From CAWAVN01 sp963825075 (GTDB taxonomy: Bacteria > Planctomycetota > Planctomycetia > Planctomycetales > Planctomycetaceae), in the NCBI GenBank assembly GCA_963825075.1, contig CAWGRX010000010.1, positions 186,001 to 250,000 of the forward strand: a DNA stretch of 64,000 nt, in the 5' to 3' direction. The translations under genes and the position numbers were made by a program. The notes under the pieces were generated by a model. That model was not told where the DNA came from, did no database searches, and was given only the letters and a program-made list of their open reading frames with translations. How positions within the stretch are numbered: the first letter of the stretch is position 1; every line of letters starts with the position of its first letter. This document shows positions 8,422 to 18,584 of this stretch, piece by piece.

Positions 8422-11400
8422 GGGCGAGGCGGATTTGCGAATGGGGAGGGGCCGTGTTGCTTGCGGGGCTCTTGGGGAATGTCCTGCAAGCTCAGGAAAT
8501 TGCATCCCCCAAAGACCCGGCGTCACCGCCGCCGCTCACCCAGGCGGAGATTCGCCAGGTCTTCGTCCCGGCGGACGAGTCAAAGCTCTGGCCGCGGGGC
8601 GATTGGCAAGTTTTGGACATGGAGGAGTACAAAAGGCTGCTCGAAGGACTGAAGCCGGCGGTCCCCAGCCCGGCGGAGACCACGGTTCGCCACGCCCGCT
8701 ACCAGGCGGTATTTACGGGAGAGAAACTTGAGGGCCGGCTACTGGCCCGCATCCAGCGCAGGCCCGGACCGCGTTTGCTGTTTCCCTGGGATCACTCCAA
8801 TTTGGCATTGTCCAAGCTCTCGTGGGCCGACAACGACGGCGAGTTGAACGAGGCGACGTGGGGCAGCACGTCCGACGGCCGCACGCTTTTCGTTCTGCCG
8901 GCGACCCGGACGGGAAAAACTTTGAAGCTCCAGGGCACCTGGAACGCGCCCGGGCGCCGATTCGCCGAACGCGTGGAATTCGATTTGAATCTCGCCCCCG
9001 CCACGGTGAGCGAATTGGACTTGCTCTTGCCCAAAGATTGGGAACTCGCCGCGTCCGCGGGGCACGTGAAAGGCCCCTTGCCGATTCGCTCGGCGGAGCG
9101 GTTTTCCAAACTTCCGCTCCAAGACCTTTCCGCATTTCGGCTGTGGCGGATTTCTCTGGGAAGCGAACACGATTGCCAGTTGAGCCTGACCCGCACGAAG
9201 CCAGGCAAACCGGCGAAGCCTTTGGTGCTCGCGGAGGTGGATACGTCGTATCTCGTACGGGAACGGGAACTGCAGATCGAAGCGCGTTACGATCTCAAGG
9301 TCGCCTTTGCTCCCATTACCGAGATGGTGTTTCACGTTCCGCGCACGATTCGGGTTTACGCGGTGACCTATGGGGGCGATGCAAATCTGGGCTGGCAAGT
9401 CCGCCCTCGCGGGAACCGGCAGCAAGTCGTGATTCAATTGCCCGATCCGCTCCTGGGCGAGAGCCGGCCGATTCGCATTCAAGGCCTGGCCCGCGTGCAA
9501 TCGGGCCGGGCCTGGAAACTGCCCCAAATCACGTGTCCCGGAGCATCGCTGTTGCGGGGCGAGGTTTATCTGACCGTCGAAGCCCCCTTGGAGCTTGGGA
9601 CCTATGACGCCCGGGGCTATCGCCAGACCGCGATTTCCGTCAAACCAGATCAGCGGGAAACGCTGACGTTTTCCCAACTCGCCGCGGACGCCGAGTTCAC
9701 GGCATACCTGGGAACGCCGCCGTTCTCCATGTCCGCGGAGGTCGTCAACCTGCTCACGACCGAAACGGAAGAATGGCAAATGCGGTCCGAGGTTGCCTGG
9801 AACTGCCAGGCCGGTTCCCGGTTCGTGGCGAGTTGCGAAGTGCTTCCCGGCTGGGAGATTTTGGACGTCCGCCGGGTGAGCGAATCGGCCCTTCCCGTGA
9901 TTTCCGATTGGAGACTTTCCCAAAACGGCAAGGCCCAACGGCTGACGATTGAATTTCTGGAAGCGCTGACCCCCATGCAGGCAAAACGGGTGCAAATCCT
10001 CGCCCGGCGGTTGCCGATGTCTCCCGGCCAATCGCTTTCGCTGTCGTGCGTCAAGCCGCTTTCGTGCCGGTCCGTGGAACAGTTTCTGTCGGCGTCCTTG
10101 CCCAAAGGCAGCGTGTTATCCGCGGAGGACTCTGCGGAGATTGTTCGCAAAGCCACGGGGAAGGTTCCCGAATTTGTCCAGAACAGCGGCCTTTTTTCCC
10201 AAATCAAACCAGCGGACGGCCGGAAGCACGAGACTTCGTTTTACGCGGCATCCGCCGATTCTGACGCCGACCCCCAACTGACATTGCACAGCACCGAACC
10301 GCCCTTTGACGCCTCGGTGCTCGTGACAGCCGCGTTGACCGATCAAACTCTGGACGAGACGCTGGAGTTTTCGATCCAGCCGCTGGAATCGCCGGTGGAC
10401 CAAATCACCCTGAAGGAACTTCCGGCGGGCGATCAATGGGATTGGGAGTTCCAGCCAGCCGGCCAGCCGCCCAAGCCGATTCCTCCGCCAACCACTTCGG
10501 AACAGAATCCGCCAAACGAGGGTTTGTGGTCCCAGCCGTTGCCGGTCCCGCAATCCAAAGCGTTTCGGTTGCTTGCCCGGCGAAGCATTGCCATTCCGTC
10601 CAAGCAGAATCTCACGCTGCCGTTCTTGCCCGCGGCCCGGGAATTTCAGGGAACGGTCGAACTGAGTTCTTCCGCCGGCGTCGCCCTCGACATCCACAGA
10701 ACAAACATCCAGGAAACTCCTTTGGACGAGATGGAGGGGACCAACCTGGGCCTTCTCAAACGCTGGAAATATCAAACTCCGGACGCGGCCTTGGATTTGG
10801 AGATTTCCCGCGATGGCACTGCGCCGAACCGGTTTTGGGCCGTCTCACGTTGCTTTCGCGGATTCAGGAATTCCGCCGCTCGAATCGGCACCTGGCCCAG
10901 TTTGAACTTCAGCCGCGCAGCCGGCACTTTCCGTTTTCATTTCGGCTGCCGAAAGACGCGGAGTTGATCGAAGTCCGCCTGAATGGGGAAACGACCACCT
11001 CGCGGGAATCGGGGGAAGAGCGACACCTTCCTTACCTTCCGCCCGACCAAATTAACGTCGTCGAACTGCTCTACGAGAGCTATTCCGAACCGGCCGGCAT
11101 GAATTGGACCTACGCCGCGCCGATTCCGCAAACCAATGCGACCGTTTTGGAGTTTCGCTGGCGATTCGGGCTGTCTCCCGATCTGAAACTTGGGCGGGTT
11201 CCGGAAGGAACCAGCCTCGTCGCGCCGATGCCGGCTGCGCATTGGACGACGCGATTCTTCGGCCCTTTCGGCCGCGGCGCCGCAGCTCCGTTTCTGCCTT
11301 GGAACACCGAGTCTTGGAAGCGGGTGTTCGCTCTGGAGCCGAGTCCCACTTCGACCATTTCGCCAGCCTCCGAGGACGAGTTCTTTCCCGCAGGTTGGCC

Positions 11401-14400
11401 CCTTTACGAAACCCGCAGCCTGGCCGCCCCGAACGAATTGAGGCTGCATCTCTGGAAAAGGGATGCCGCGGAAAGATGGGGCTGGATCGCGGTCTTGGGC
11501 AGTTTGATCGCTGGGTTCGTGCTGCGGATCGCAGGTTATGCGCATCGCCGGCAGGTGGGGCTGATATGGTTGTTGCTCAGCCTGTTGGCAGCGGGTTTGC
11601 TTCCCATGCCGTGGGCGATGTTGGCCGGCGGTTGTGTTGCGGGAACGTTCATTGCGTTTATGTTTCCCAGGCGGTTTCTCGTGCGAAGCCAACAGCCGGC
11701 GGACGTCGTCCCGCCGGGCAGCACCGCCACGTTCGATCACCGGCCGGGCATGTCCATGCTCTTGTGGGGACTGTTGGGAATCTCGTGGCTTTTGTTTGCG
11801 GGTCAGCGCTTGTCCCCGCAAATCTTCGGACAAGAGGTTCCCTCACCGCCCACGGAAACGCCGCCCACCGCCCGAGGCAACTCTGCAAAATTCGACGTGA
11901 TGATTCCCGTCAAGGACCCGCGGCACGCGGAAGAAGCGGCCACGGTCGTGTACGTGGATCGGCCGTTTTTAGAGCGGCTGAAACAAGCCCAGCCCGAACG
12001 GCCCGAAGCGGAGACCTACCTGATCTCTTCCGCGAATTACGAGGCCACGGTCGATCCCCAGGGGGCGGTGGACATCACCGCGACCTTCCAAGTCGCCGTG
12101 CTGTCGCCGCGGCAGTCAGTAAAAATCCTGCTGCCGTTTGAAAACGCCTTCTTGGGCGGCCCGGATCATTGTCTCGTGGATGGCGTCCCGCATTCGGTGC
12201 TTTCCGATTCAGTGGGAAAAGGTTACGTCGTGGAGTTGGCCGCCCGTCGCCTGAAGCCGATCCCGCTTCGGCCCGCGGTCGCGGAAAAGGCCGGCTTGGA
12301 CGGACCGGCGAAGTCTGCTTTGGAAACGCACCAAATTCAACTCAATTTGCATGGGCCCTCCCTCCCCATCGCTGCCGGCGGCCGCTATGCCCTTTCCGTG
12401 CCTCCCATTGCCGCGAGTCGGCTTTCGGTGCAACTTTTCCGGCCCTTTTCCAGGCTGGACATCCGGGGCGCTCAGGGGCAGCTTCTTGCCACAACTTCCG
12501 GCAAGACGGTGTCGGCTCAGATTGGAGCCGCCGAGAAGCTGGAAATCGTCTGGAGCCAACAACCGAACGAACCGCCCAGGACGCCGAACGCCGGGGCCAA
12601 AGTCACCGCCTTGACCACGCTGCATCCTTTGTGGGACGAGTGGCAAATCCGCGTGGCATATCGGCCCCAGTCGGAATTGTCGTCGGTCGTCTGGTCGCTG
12701 CCAGCGAATACGATTCTGACGGACGTCAAAGCGGAAAAACTTCTCTCCTATCGCCTCATCGGTAACGGGAAGTTTTCGCGCCTGCTTTTGGAATTCCAGG
12801 AGCCGCCCGCGTCGGATTTTACCGTGGACGTGCATTGCCTCACGCCCCGGCCGCCCGGCGACGTGGTTTCGCTCCCGATGCTCGATTTGTTTTCCGCCCA
12901 AACTCGGCAATCGGAAGCGGACGCGACCCCAGCGGAATATCAACTCGGCGTGGCGACGACGCCCGAACTGGCCGTCGCTCCGGCCGGCTCAACCCTCAAA
13001 GCGATGGAGAATCTGACTCCGATCACGCCAGAAAAATTCCTGGCAGCCTATCGCACGACCGCCGTGGAGACTTTGGGAATCCGCACGCCCCGATATGCCT
13101 GGAAACTGGGGCATCCCGCCGAATTGGAATTCACGCTCCAGCCCCGCACTCCGGACCGGAGGGTTTGGCTGAACCAGGAAGGCCGCATCGGCGAACGCGA
13201 ACTCCGGTGGCAACTCACCGCCGAGATCGAAACCACAACCGCACCCGCGTTTCGGCACGTGCTCCAGGTGCCGGCGGATTTGGTGATCGATTCGCTGTCC
13301 GTTTTAGAAGATGAAACCGAACGCCTGGTCCGCTGGACCCAAATCGGCTCGCGCGTCGAGTTGGTCCTCAGCGAAGGCACGTCCGGCATCCAAAACGTCC
13401 ATCTCACCGGTCATCTCCCGATCGCGTTCGAGGAAGGCGACCGCATCAATTTGCCGTTGATTCACGTCGAAGATGCGGAGCTGGTCGATTCGGGGCTGCG
13501 GGTCTATCAATTGCAAAGCGTCGGCCGAAGTCTCCGCCTCGAAAACTCAGACGATTTGCTGCCCTGGGAGACTGGCGAGGCGGAGGCTCTCGGCGGAGAT
13601 GCGTTTCTCTTGGCGGCGGTCCGGCTGAGACACGATTCCTCCGCACCGCAGCTTGTGGTGGAGGCCCCGCTCGAACCTATGCCGCTCGACCGCGCGGTCT
13701 TCGTGGAACCGGCGCCGGAATCGCATTCCCAAATCACCAGCTTAATCCGTTTGCGAGAGACAAAGCCCGCGCGGCGCGGGTTGCAAATCCAAGTGCCCGC
13801 GGCGATGACGCAGGAATTTCGCGTGGAATTCGCGGACCAACACCGCGAGATCGTTCCCTATCAAACCACGACGCGCCCGAACCAATCGCTGGTGCTCTAC
13901 TTTGAGCCGGCGGTTCTGGCCGATCGGCGGGTCCTAAAGATCGTCGCCTCGGTCGAGGTCCCGTCCTCCGAATCCTGGACGCCTCCCGATCTCGAGATGA
14001 GGGGCGGACGGGTTGAAGATTCATTCCTCATCCTCTCGCCAGAATTGACCGTCCGCCCGGAAGGCGAAGCGGGAACAGTCATTCCTTTGGCCGAGTTGCC
14101 CGGCTGGGTTAAAGACTCCCTCGCCTTCGGTGAGGATGCCGATGGGGTTAAAGTTTATCACAACCCCACAGAAAAACTGCCGCTGATCCCGGCTCGCCTA
14201 ACCGCCGGTTCCGATCTTCCGCATCAAGCCCAACTCCATACGACGCTTTGGCTGACGGAACCGCATCGGCTCTCCGGTCAAACGGTTCTCCAATTACCCA
14301 AAGAGAGCGCGGGCAACCTGAGCTGGCATTGGCCCAAGGAAATAAAGCTCCAGGCCGTCTTGATCGATGGAATTCCGCAAACCGCCACGCTCGATGAAGA

Positions 14401-14983
14401 ACACGAGACGCTCACACTTCCGCAGCCGGCTTCGGGCGCTGCCGGGAAAACCGAACGAACCTGGGAACTCTACTGGTCACAAAATCTCCCCACCGGCGTT
14501 CCCCGCTTCGGGAAGCTCGATCTGTCGCTGCCCAAACCTCTGGACCGTTCCCTGGAAGAGGCCCGCCTTACCGTGGTGCCGCCGGCGAACGTTTGGCTGA
14601 TTCCCCAGCGGGATTTTCAGCCGGCTCCCGCCAAAGAGCAGGCCAACATAGTTCGCTTCGCCAACGCCCTCGAAGGCCGACTAACCGCCGATGGGAAGAA
14701 TTGGCCGGTGTCCTTCTGGCTTTTGGATTCCCGTTCCGAAACCGCATTGCTCTTAACGCTGTTGGTTCTCATTGTGGGCGGATTGATGCACTGGGGGCTT
14801 CGGCTTGAGACCGGCGAATGGCTGCACCGGCATCAGGCGATCGCATTGGGAGTCCTGGGCGGTTTGTGGTGGACCTGCCTCGCCGGCAGCGCCCTCGGTT
14901 TCGGACTGATGATCCTTGCACCCCTCTTGGCCTTCACACCAAGGTTCAAGCGGGAAGAAATCTCAAATACCAATGCAAGATGA
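8418..14983 (+). CDS. Giant secreted/membrane protein B with two tandem units, frameshifted in the middle
   Basis: ATG 8418 overlaps the stop of protein A (ATGA). The product opens with a signal peptide (WGGAVLLAGLLGNVLQAQE). The first frame reads sensibly to about base 10830, then turns into Arg/Ser-rich nonsense and stops at 10967. Another frame becomes sensible at VLGRLTLLSRIQEF and continues to 14983. Adding one base joins them into exactly 2189 codons. The product has two similar halves, each with a leading helix (EYKRLLEGLKP; FLERLKQAQPE), a strand with Ala-x-Tyr (ARYQAVFTG; SANYEATVD) and long beta-rich regions. Several hydrophobic helices sit between the halves (11,480-11,800) and at the C-terminus. 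The function is unknown; a surface scaffold is inferred. Confidence 0.75.
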
Positions 14984-14989
14984 TTCGCG

Positions 14990-16441
14990 TCATTGGTCCT
15001 TGACCAGTTCAAAAGGAATCTCCGCAATGATTTCCTTGGCGGCGAAGCTCTCGCTGACGGACAGCCGGATGACGTAGCGTCCCGCAGGAAATTCGGGCTT
15101 CAACTGAAAGCCGATGCTCGTATAAGCATGCGAGGCGTCGAGCCGGCTCTGAAACCGGGCGGCAGGCGGCTCTTGGTCGTCTTCCGATTCGCCGGGGGCG
15201 ATCAGTTCCCACTCCACATCCCAACTCGGATGCGGCTCGAGCACGCGGACCATGACGTACACGACTTCGCCGGGATGAAACGTCTCGCGCTCGCCGAAGG
15301 CGTGCCGATACCCCAGCCGGCTGCCGACTTCGATCCGGTGAAAATAGTCCCTGGGATCGGGCTGGAACGCGTCGATCATCTTGTTTGCCCGCTCGGTTTT
15401 CACCGGCGGATAAGACACCTCTCGCGAACGATAAAACACGCCATACGGGTCCTGTTCGTATTGAAAACCGGCCAGCCCTGTGGCGATCCCGCTAAAAATC
15501 AGCAAAAACAAAGCCGAGTTGACCCAAGGGAATCTCACGGCCGTTGTTTCGGGAATCTCCATCCGTCTTTCCTTGTTGCGGATCGCCCACGCGAACAGTT
15601 TTCGGCATCTATCCTGAATCGCTTGGAGGTCCTCTTCAGTCAGAAACGCACAGAGCGCGGCGAGCATCACCGGCGAGAACACTTCCAGGTGCATCAAGAC
15701 CGCCAATCCGATGTGAAACAGAAACGCAACAGCCAACACGGGCCGCCGTAATTGGGGCACCCAAATCAGAGCGGGAAACAAAAGCTCAAAAAGGATGGTG
15801 GCGAAGCTTGCGAGGATCAGCAGTTTCGGTTTCGTCGCGAGCCACAGCCCCAGCCAGCGCCCGCCGAAGGCGTCGTCCAACAGGGAAAACTCCAAGAGAT
15901 CGCCCGTGGCGAAATCGGGCAGGCGGATTTTGGTAATCGCCGCGCCGAGATAAATGCTGCACACCAACAAGCGGACGAGCCAGCGCGTCCACGCCGGTGC
16001 CAAAGGTGTGGCCATTCCCAATCGGTTCCGCCGCCAGGCATCGACTGACCATGCGCCGCCGGGCTGGGAGAGGCTCATCAAAAACAGGAGGTGCATGCCG
16101 AGGACGGTGTATTTGGTCAACGTGGCCGCCGAATCCAACAAGGCAAACCAGCCCATCAAGCCGAACGCGAGAAACGAACACAGCCGAGAATGCCAGCCGA
16201 TCAGTAAAAGCCCCAAAGCTGTCACCAACACCGAATGCAGCACCACGGTGGGCCAGGCGGCCAGGGGAACCGGCTGAAACCCCGCGGAGGGAAACGCCGG
16301 GAAAGGAAAGCCCGCGGTCGAATACAGTTCCACGGCATAAGGCCAACGGCCCGCGGCGTCCCACAATAAAGCCGCCGCGAGCACAATCCGCATCATCGCC
16401 CAAGGCCGGGGGCTTTCGGGGGCGAAGAGAAACACGTTCAT
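14990..16441 (-). CDS. HTTM-domain multipass membrane protein
   Basis: 483 residues. The first two thirds carry a string of hydrophobic helices typical of the HTTM domain, named for its horizontally transferred membrane segment related to vitamin K-dependent gamma-carboxylase. It starts RPWAMMRIVLAAALLWDAAGRWP and keeps family-like patches such as GMHLLFLMSLSQPGG. The last 130 residues form a soluble beta domain (DYFHRIEVGSRLGYRHAFG, then PAGRYVIRLSVSESF), an FN3 or Ig-like periplasmic tail. Its ATG overlaps the stop of the next upstream gene by four bases. Its stop lies 6 bases from the convergent giant gene. Bacterial HTTM proteins are uncharacterised; a lipid- or quinone-linked redox or carboxylation role is speculative. 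Confidence 0.75.
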   Translation of the reverse strand: MNVFLFAPESPRPWAMMRIVLAAALLWDAAGRWPYAVELYSTAGFPFPAFPSAGFQPVPLAAWPTVVLHSVLVTALGLLLIGWHSRLCSFLAFGLMGWFALLDSAATLTKYTVLGMHLLFLMSLSQPGGAWSVDAWRRNRLGMATPLAPAWTRWLVRLLVCSIYLGAAITKIRLPDFATGDLLEFSLLDDAFGGRWLGLWLATKPKLLILASFATILFELLFPALIWVPQLRRPVLAVAFLFHIGLAVLMHLEVFSPVMLAALCAFLTEEDLQAIQDRCRKLFAWAIRNKERRMEIPETTAVRFPWVNSALFLLIFSGIATGLAGFQYEQDPYGVFYRSREVSYPPVKTERANKMIDAFQPDPRDYFHRIEVGSRLGYRHAFGERETFHPGEVVYVMVRVLEPHPSWDVEWELIAPGESEDDQEPPAARFQSRLDASHAYTSIGFQLKPEFPAGRYVIRLSVSESFAAKEIIAEIPFELVKDQ

Positions 16442-16986
16442 TGGGACGAGGTCCAGTGAATTTTGCCGTCCTTCTCGGCCGGTCCTTCATCGAGGATCCG
16501 CCAGGCGTGGCGGTGGGGATTCTCCTCGCCGTAGGCTTCCCGATACAGATCATCGGGAAGATTGAACCGCGTCGGCCAATACTTCTCGATCAAAAACACA
16601 TAAGTCACCGGGTCCTGCATATCGTCAGGCGGATGCGCAGCGAGCGTTTCCTCCACAGCTTTTCGCAAGGCGGCATCGTTTCGGGGAAGATCGAACCGCG
16701 TGTAATCGCGATGCCCGCCGCGGCGATATTTGACCTTCGAGGTGGGAAAGAGTTGGACGTATTTTCCGCTCTTCGTCTGCCCCAAAGCCAACCGCCGAGC
16801 CGAGAAGGACGGGTAATTGGGAAACATGTCCCAAGTCCAAAAATAGCCCGCGGCGAAGCGGCTCGTATCGCCCAACACTTGTGAATACAGAAAAAACAAC
16901 CCGGTCCCGATATAGGCGAGGAGGAAGAGTATCACCACTCCGCGCCGACACCAAACCAGCCATTTGCTCCGAGATGCAGTTCCCAT
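16438..16986 (-). CDS. Single-pass membrane partner of the HTTM protein
   Basis: 182 residues with one N-terminal transmembrane helix (VVILFLLAYIGTGLFFLYSQV) followed by a soluble domain of about 140 residues with conserved-looking aromatic and basic positions (YFWTWDMFPNYPSFSARR, HRDYTRFDLP, EKYWPTRF). It is coupled to the HTTM gene by an ATGA overlap, so the two probably act together at the membrane. In other bacteria an HTTM gene is often preceded by a small gene of this type that starts with a membrane anchor and a WxMF motif, as seen here (TWDMF). No enzymatic motif is recognised. Confidence 0.65.
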   Translation of the reverse strand: MGTASRSKWLVWCRRGVVILFLLAYIGTGLFFLYSQVLGDTSRFAAGYFWTWDMFPNYPSFSARRLALGQTKSGKYVQLFPTSKVKYRRGGHRDYTRFDLPRNDAALRKAVEETLAAHPPDDMQDPVTYVFLIEKYWPTRFNLPDDLYREAYGEENPHRHAWRILDEGPAEKDGKIHWTSSQ

Positions 16987-17031
16987 TCTTTCAGCATAGA
17001 GGGATTTGCTGAAAAGGGAAATGAGCGGCCG

Positions 17032-18042
17032 CTACGCCGACAAATCCGCCGGGAGTTCCCGCGGGACTTCGGGAACGCTTTCCAGAAGATGGGCCGCTAA
17101 GGTCCCCGGCGTCCAGCCTTCGAGCCGGGCGGCGTAGTCCAAAATCAACCGGTGCCCCAACACACTCGGAGCCACCCGGCGGACCTCGTCGAAACCGGCG
17201 TTGGGCTTTCCCGCCAACAGCGCCGCCGACCGCGCGGTGGCCGCCATCGCAATCCCCGCCCGCGGCGAAGCTCCATAGCGGACAAAGGTTTTGACTTTTT
17301 CCGGCGAGTTCGCTTGCTCCGGATGAGTCGCGGTCACCAGCCGGGCGATATAGTTGGACACCGCCCGCGGCAGATGCACCCGATCGCAAAGATCGAACAA
17401 CCGCGCCAACGTCTCGGCGGACAGCACGACATCGAGCGGCGGGGCCTGGCCGTGCGGGCGGGTGGCGATGATCTGTTCGAGGGTCTCGCTGGACACGCCG
17501 CCCACGTCGATCTTAAACGTGAACCGGTCGAGTTGGGCTTCGGGAAGCGGATAGGTGCCTTCCAATTCAATCGGGTTCTGCGTGGCCAGGACGAAAAACG
17601 GCATGGGCAGCCGATGCGATTCGCCCATCACCGTCACCCGGCGTTCCTGCATGGCTTCCAAGAGAGCGGCCTGCGTTTTGGGCGTGGCCCGGTTGATTTC
17701 ATCCGCCAACAGCAAATTCGTAAACACCGGCCCCTGATGAAACACCAACTGCCGGCTGCCGGCCCGCTCTTCCAGAATGGGCACCCCCACAATGTCGCTA
17801 GGCAACAGATCGGGCGTAAACTGCAACCGCCGAAATTCCAGCCCCAACAAAGCCGAGAGCGCCTTGACCAACTCCGTCTTACCGAGACCGGGCAAGCCTT
17901 CGAGCAGCATGTGCCCGCGGGCCAACAGGCAAATCACGACCAATTCCAACAGCGGCCGCTGCCCCAAAATGGAGGATTCCAAACCTTCCAAAAGCTGCTG
18001 GAGATGCCCGCGGGCTTCCTGCACCTCTTCGGGAGTCAACAT
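17032..18042 (-). CDS. MoxR-family AAA+ ATPase
   Basis: 336 residues from ATG 18042; an in-frame TTG at 18132 would add 30 poorly folded residues and is disfavoured. It has Walker A GLPGLGKT at about 49-56, Walker B LLLADEIN followed by RATPKTQAALLEAMQERRVT, sensor residues in ATQNPIELEGTYPLPEAQLDRF, and a C-terminal lid domain. MoxR proteins are chaperone-like ATPases that usually sit beside VWA-domain and DUF58 genes and help mature metalloenzymes or envelope complexes. No DUF58 or VWA gene is visible here; the neighbours are the SlyX-like gene upstream and the HTTM pair downstream. Confidence 0.88.
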   Translation of the reverse strand: MLTPEEVQEARGHLQQLLEGLESSILGQRPLLELVVICLLARGHMLLEGLPGLGKTELVKALSALLGLEFRRLQFTPDLLPSDIVGVPILEERAGSRQLVFHQGPVFTNLLLADEINRATPKTQAALLEAMQERRVTVMGESHRLPMPFFVLATQNPIELEGTYPLPEAQLDRFTFKIDVGGVSSETLEQIIATRPHGQAPPLDVVLSAETLARLFDLCDRVHLPRAVSNYIARLVTATHPEQANSPEKVKTFVRYGASPRAGIAMAATARSAALLAGKPNAGFDEVRRVAPSVLGHRLILDYAARLEGWTPGTLAAHLLESVPEVPRELPADLSA

Positions 18043-18128
18043 TTTGCGGGGGCTGTCATTCGTCGATTGCGGGGATTCGATGGACAAAAGAAACTCCGGC
18101 GGCGGATGTGAGTGATGTAATCTGAAAA

Positions 18129-18377
18129 TCAAGCTTCGTGAGAGGCTGGCCCGTGTTCCAATTGTTCCAGCAACCCGCGGACCAGGTTTTCCAGATGGGA
18201 AATCCGCTGCTGCTGTTCGCTGATCGTTTTTTGCTGCTTGAGAACTTCCGAATTCAGTTGTTCGTAGTCGTGTTGCAGGTGCATCAACAGGACTTCCAGT
18301 TCGATCAATCGGGATTCGGGAACGGTCGGTCCGGTCACGTGAGGCTGATCAAAGAGTAGCGTTTCAAAGTTGTTCAC
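18129..18377 (-). CDS. slyX: SlyX-like coiled-coil protein
   Basis: 82 residues from a GTG start. A TTG further upstream (18431) is open but adds a Cys/Gly-rich stretch unlike the family. The core ESRLIELEVLLMHLQHDYEQ, then SEVLKQQKTISEQQQRISHL, is a heptad-patterned coiled coil matching the SlyX family in length and pattern. SlyX is a small conserved cytoplasmic protein of unknown role. It ends 87 bases before the MoxR start and probably shares its transcript. Confidence 0.65.
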   Translation of the reverse strand: MNNFETLLFDQPHVTGPTVPESRLIELEVLLMHLQHDYEQLNSEVLKQQKTISEQQQRISHLENLVRGLLEQLEHGPASHEA

Positions 18378-18523
18378 AGGTAATTTATCGTAGCCGCCCG
18401 GCCCGCAAACGCAAGCCGAATCCCCTGGCAACTTCGGTCTCGGCGAATCGGCGCTTTGCGGAGATTCTGGGGCATACTCGCGTGAAGAAAATATTCTCGT
18501 TACGATGATTTTTTCTTAACACG

Positions 18524-18540
18524 CACGAGATACTCTCGTG
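18524..18540. promoter_or_regulatory. Perfect inverted repeat in a divergent intergenic region
   Basis: CACGAGA-TAC-TCTCGTG is a 7-base perfect palindrome with a 3-base spacer. It lies in an AT-rich stretch between the SlyX-like gene (minus) and the phosphoesterase gene (plus), 45 bases before the latter's ATG. An operator for a dimeric repressor is plausible. A small RNA hairpin in the leader of the phosphoesterase transcript is the alternative. Confidence 0.4.
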
Positions 18541-18584
18541 TTCTCTCAACCGTTTTTTCTTCTCACACATGGGAAATTGATTGC

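Noticed and set aside
10828..10843. A programmed -1 frameshift in protein B
   Set aside because: No canonical slippery heptamer in the right frame and no obvious pseudoknot; an indel is simpler, since six other genes show the same kind of break.
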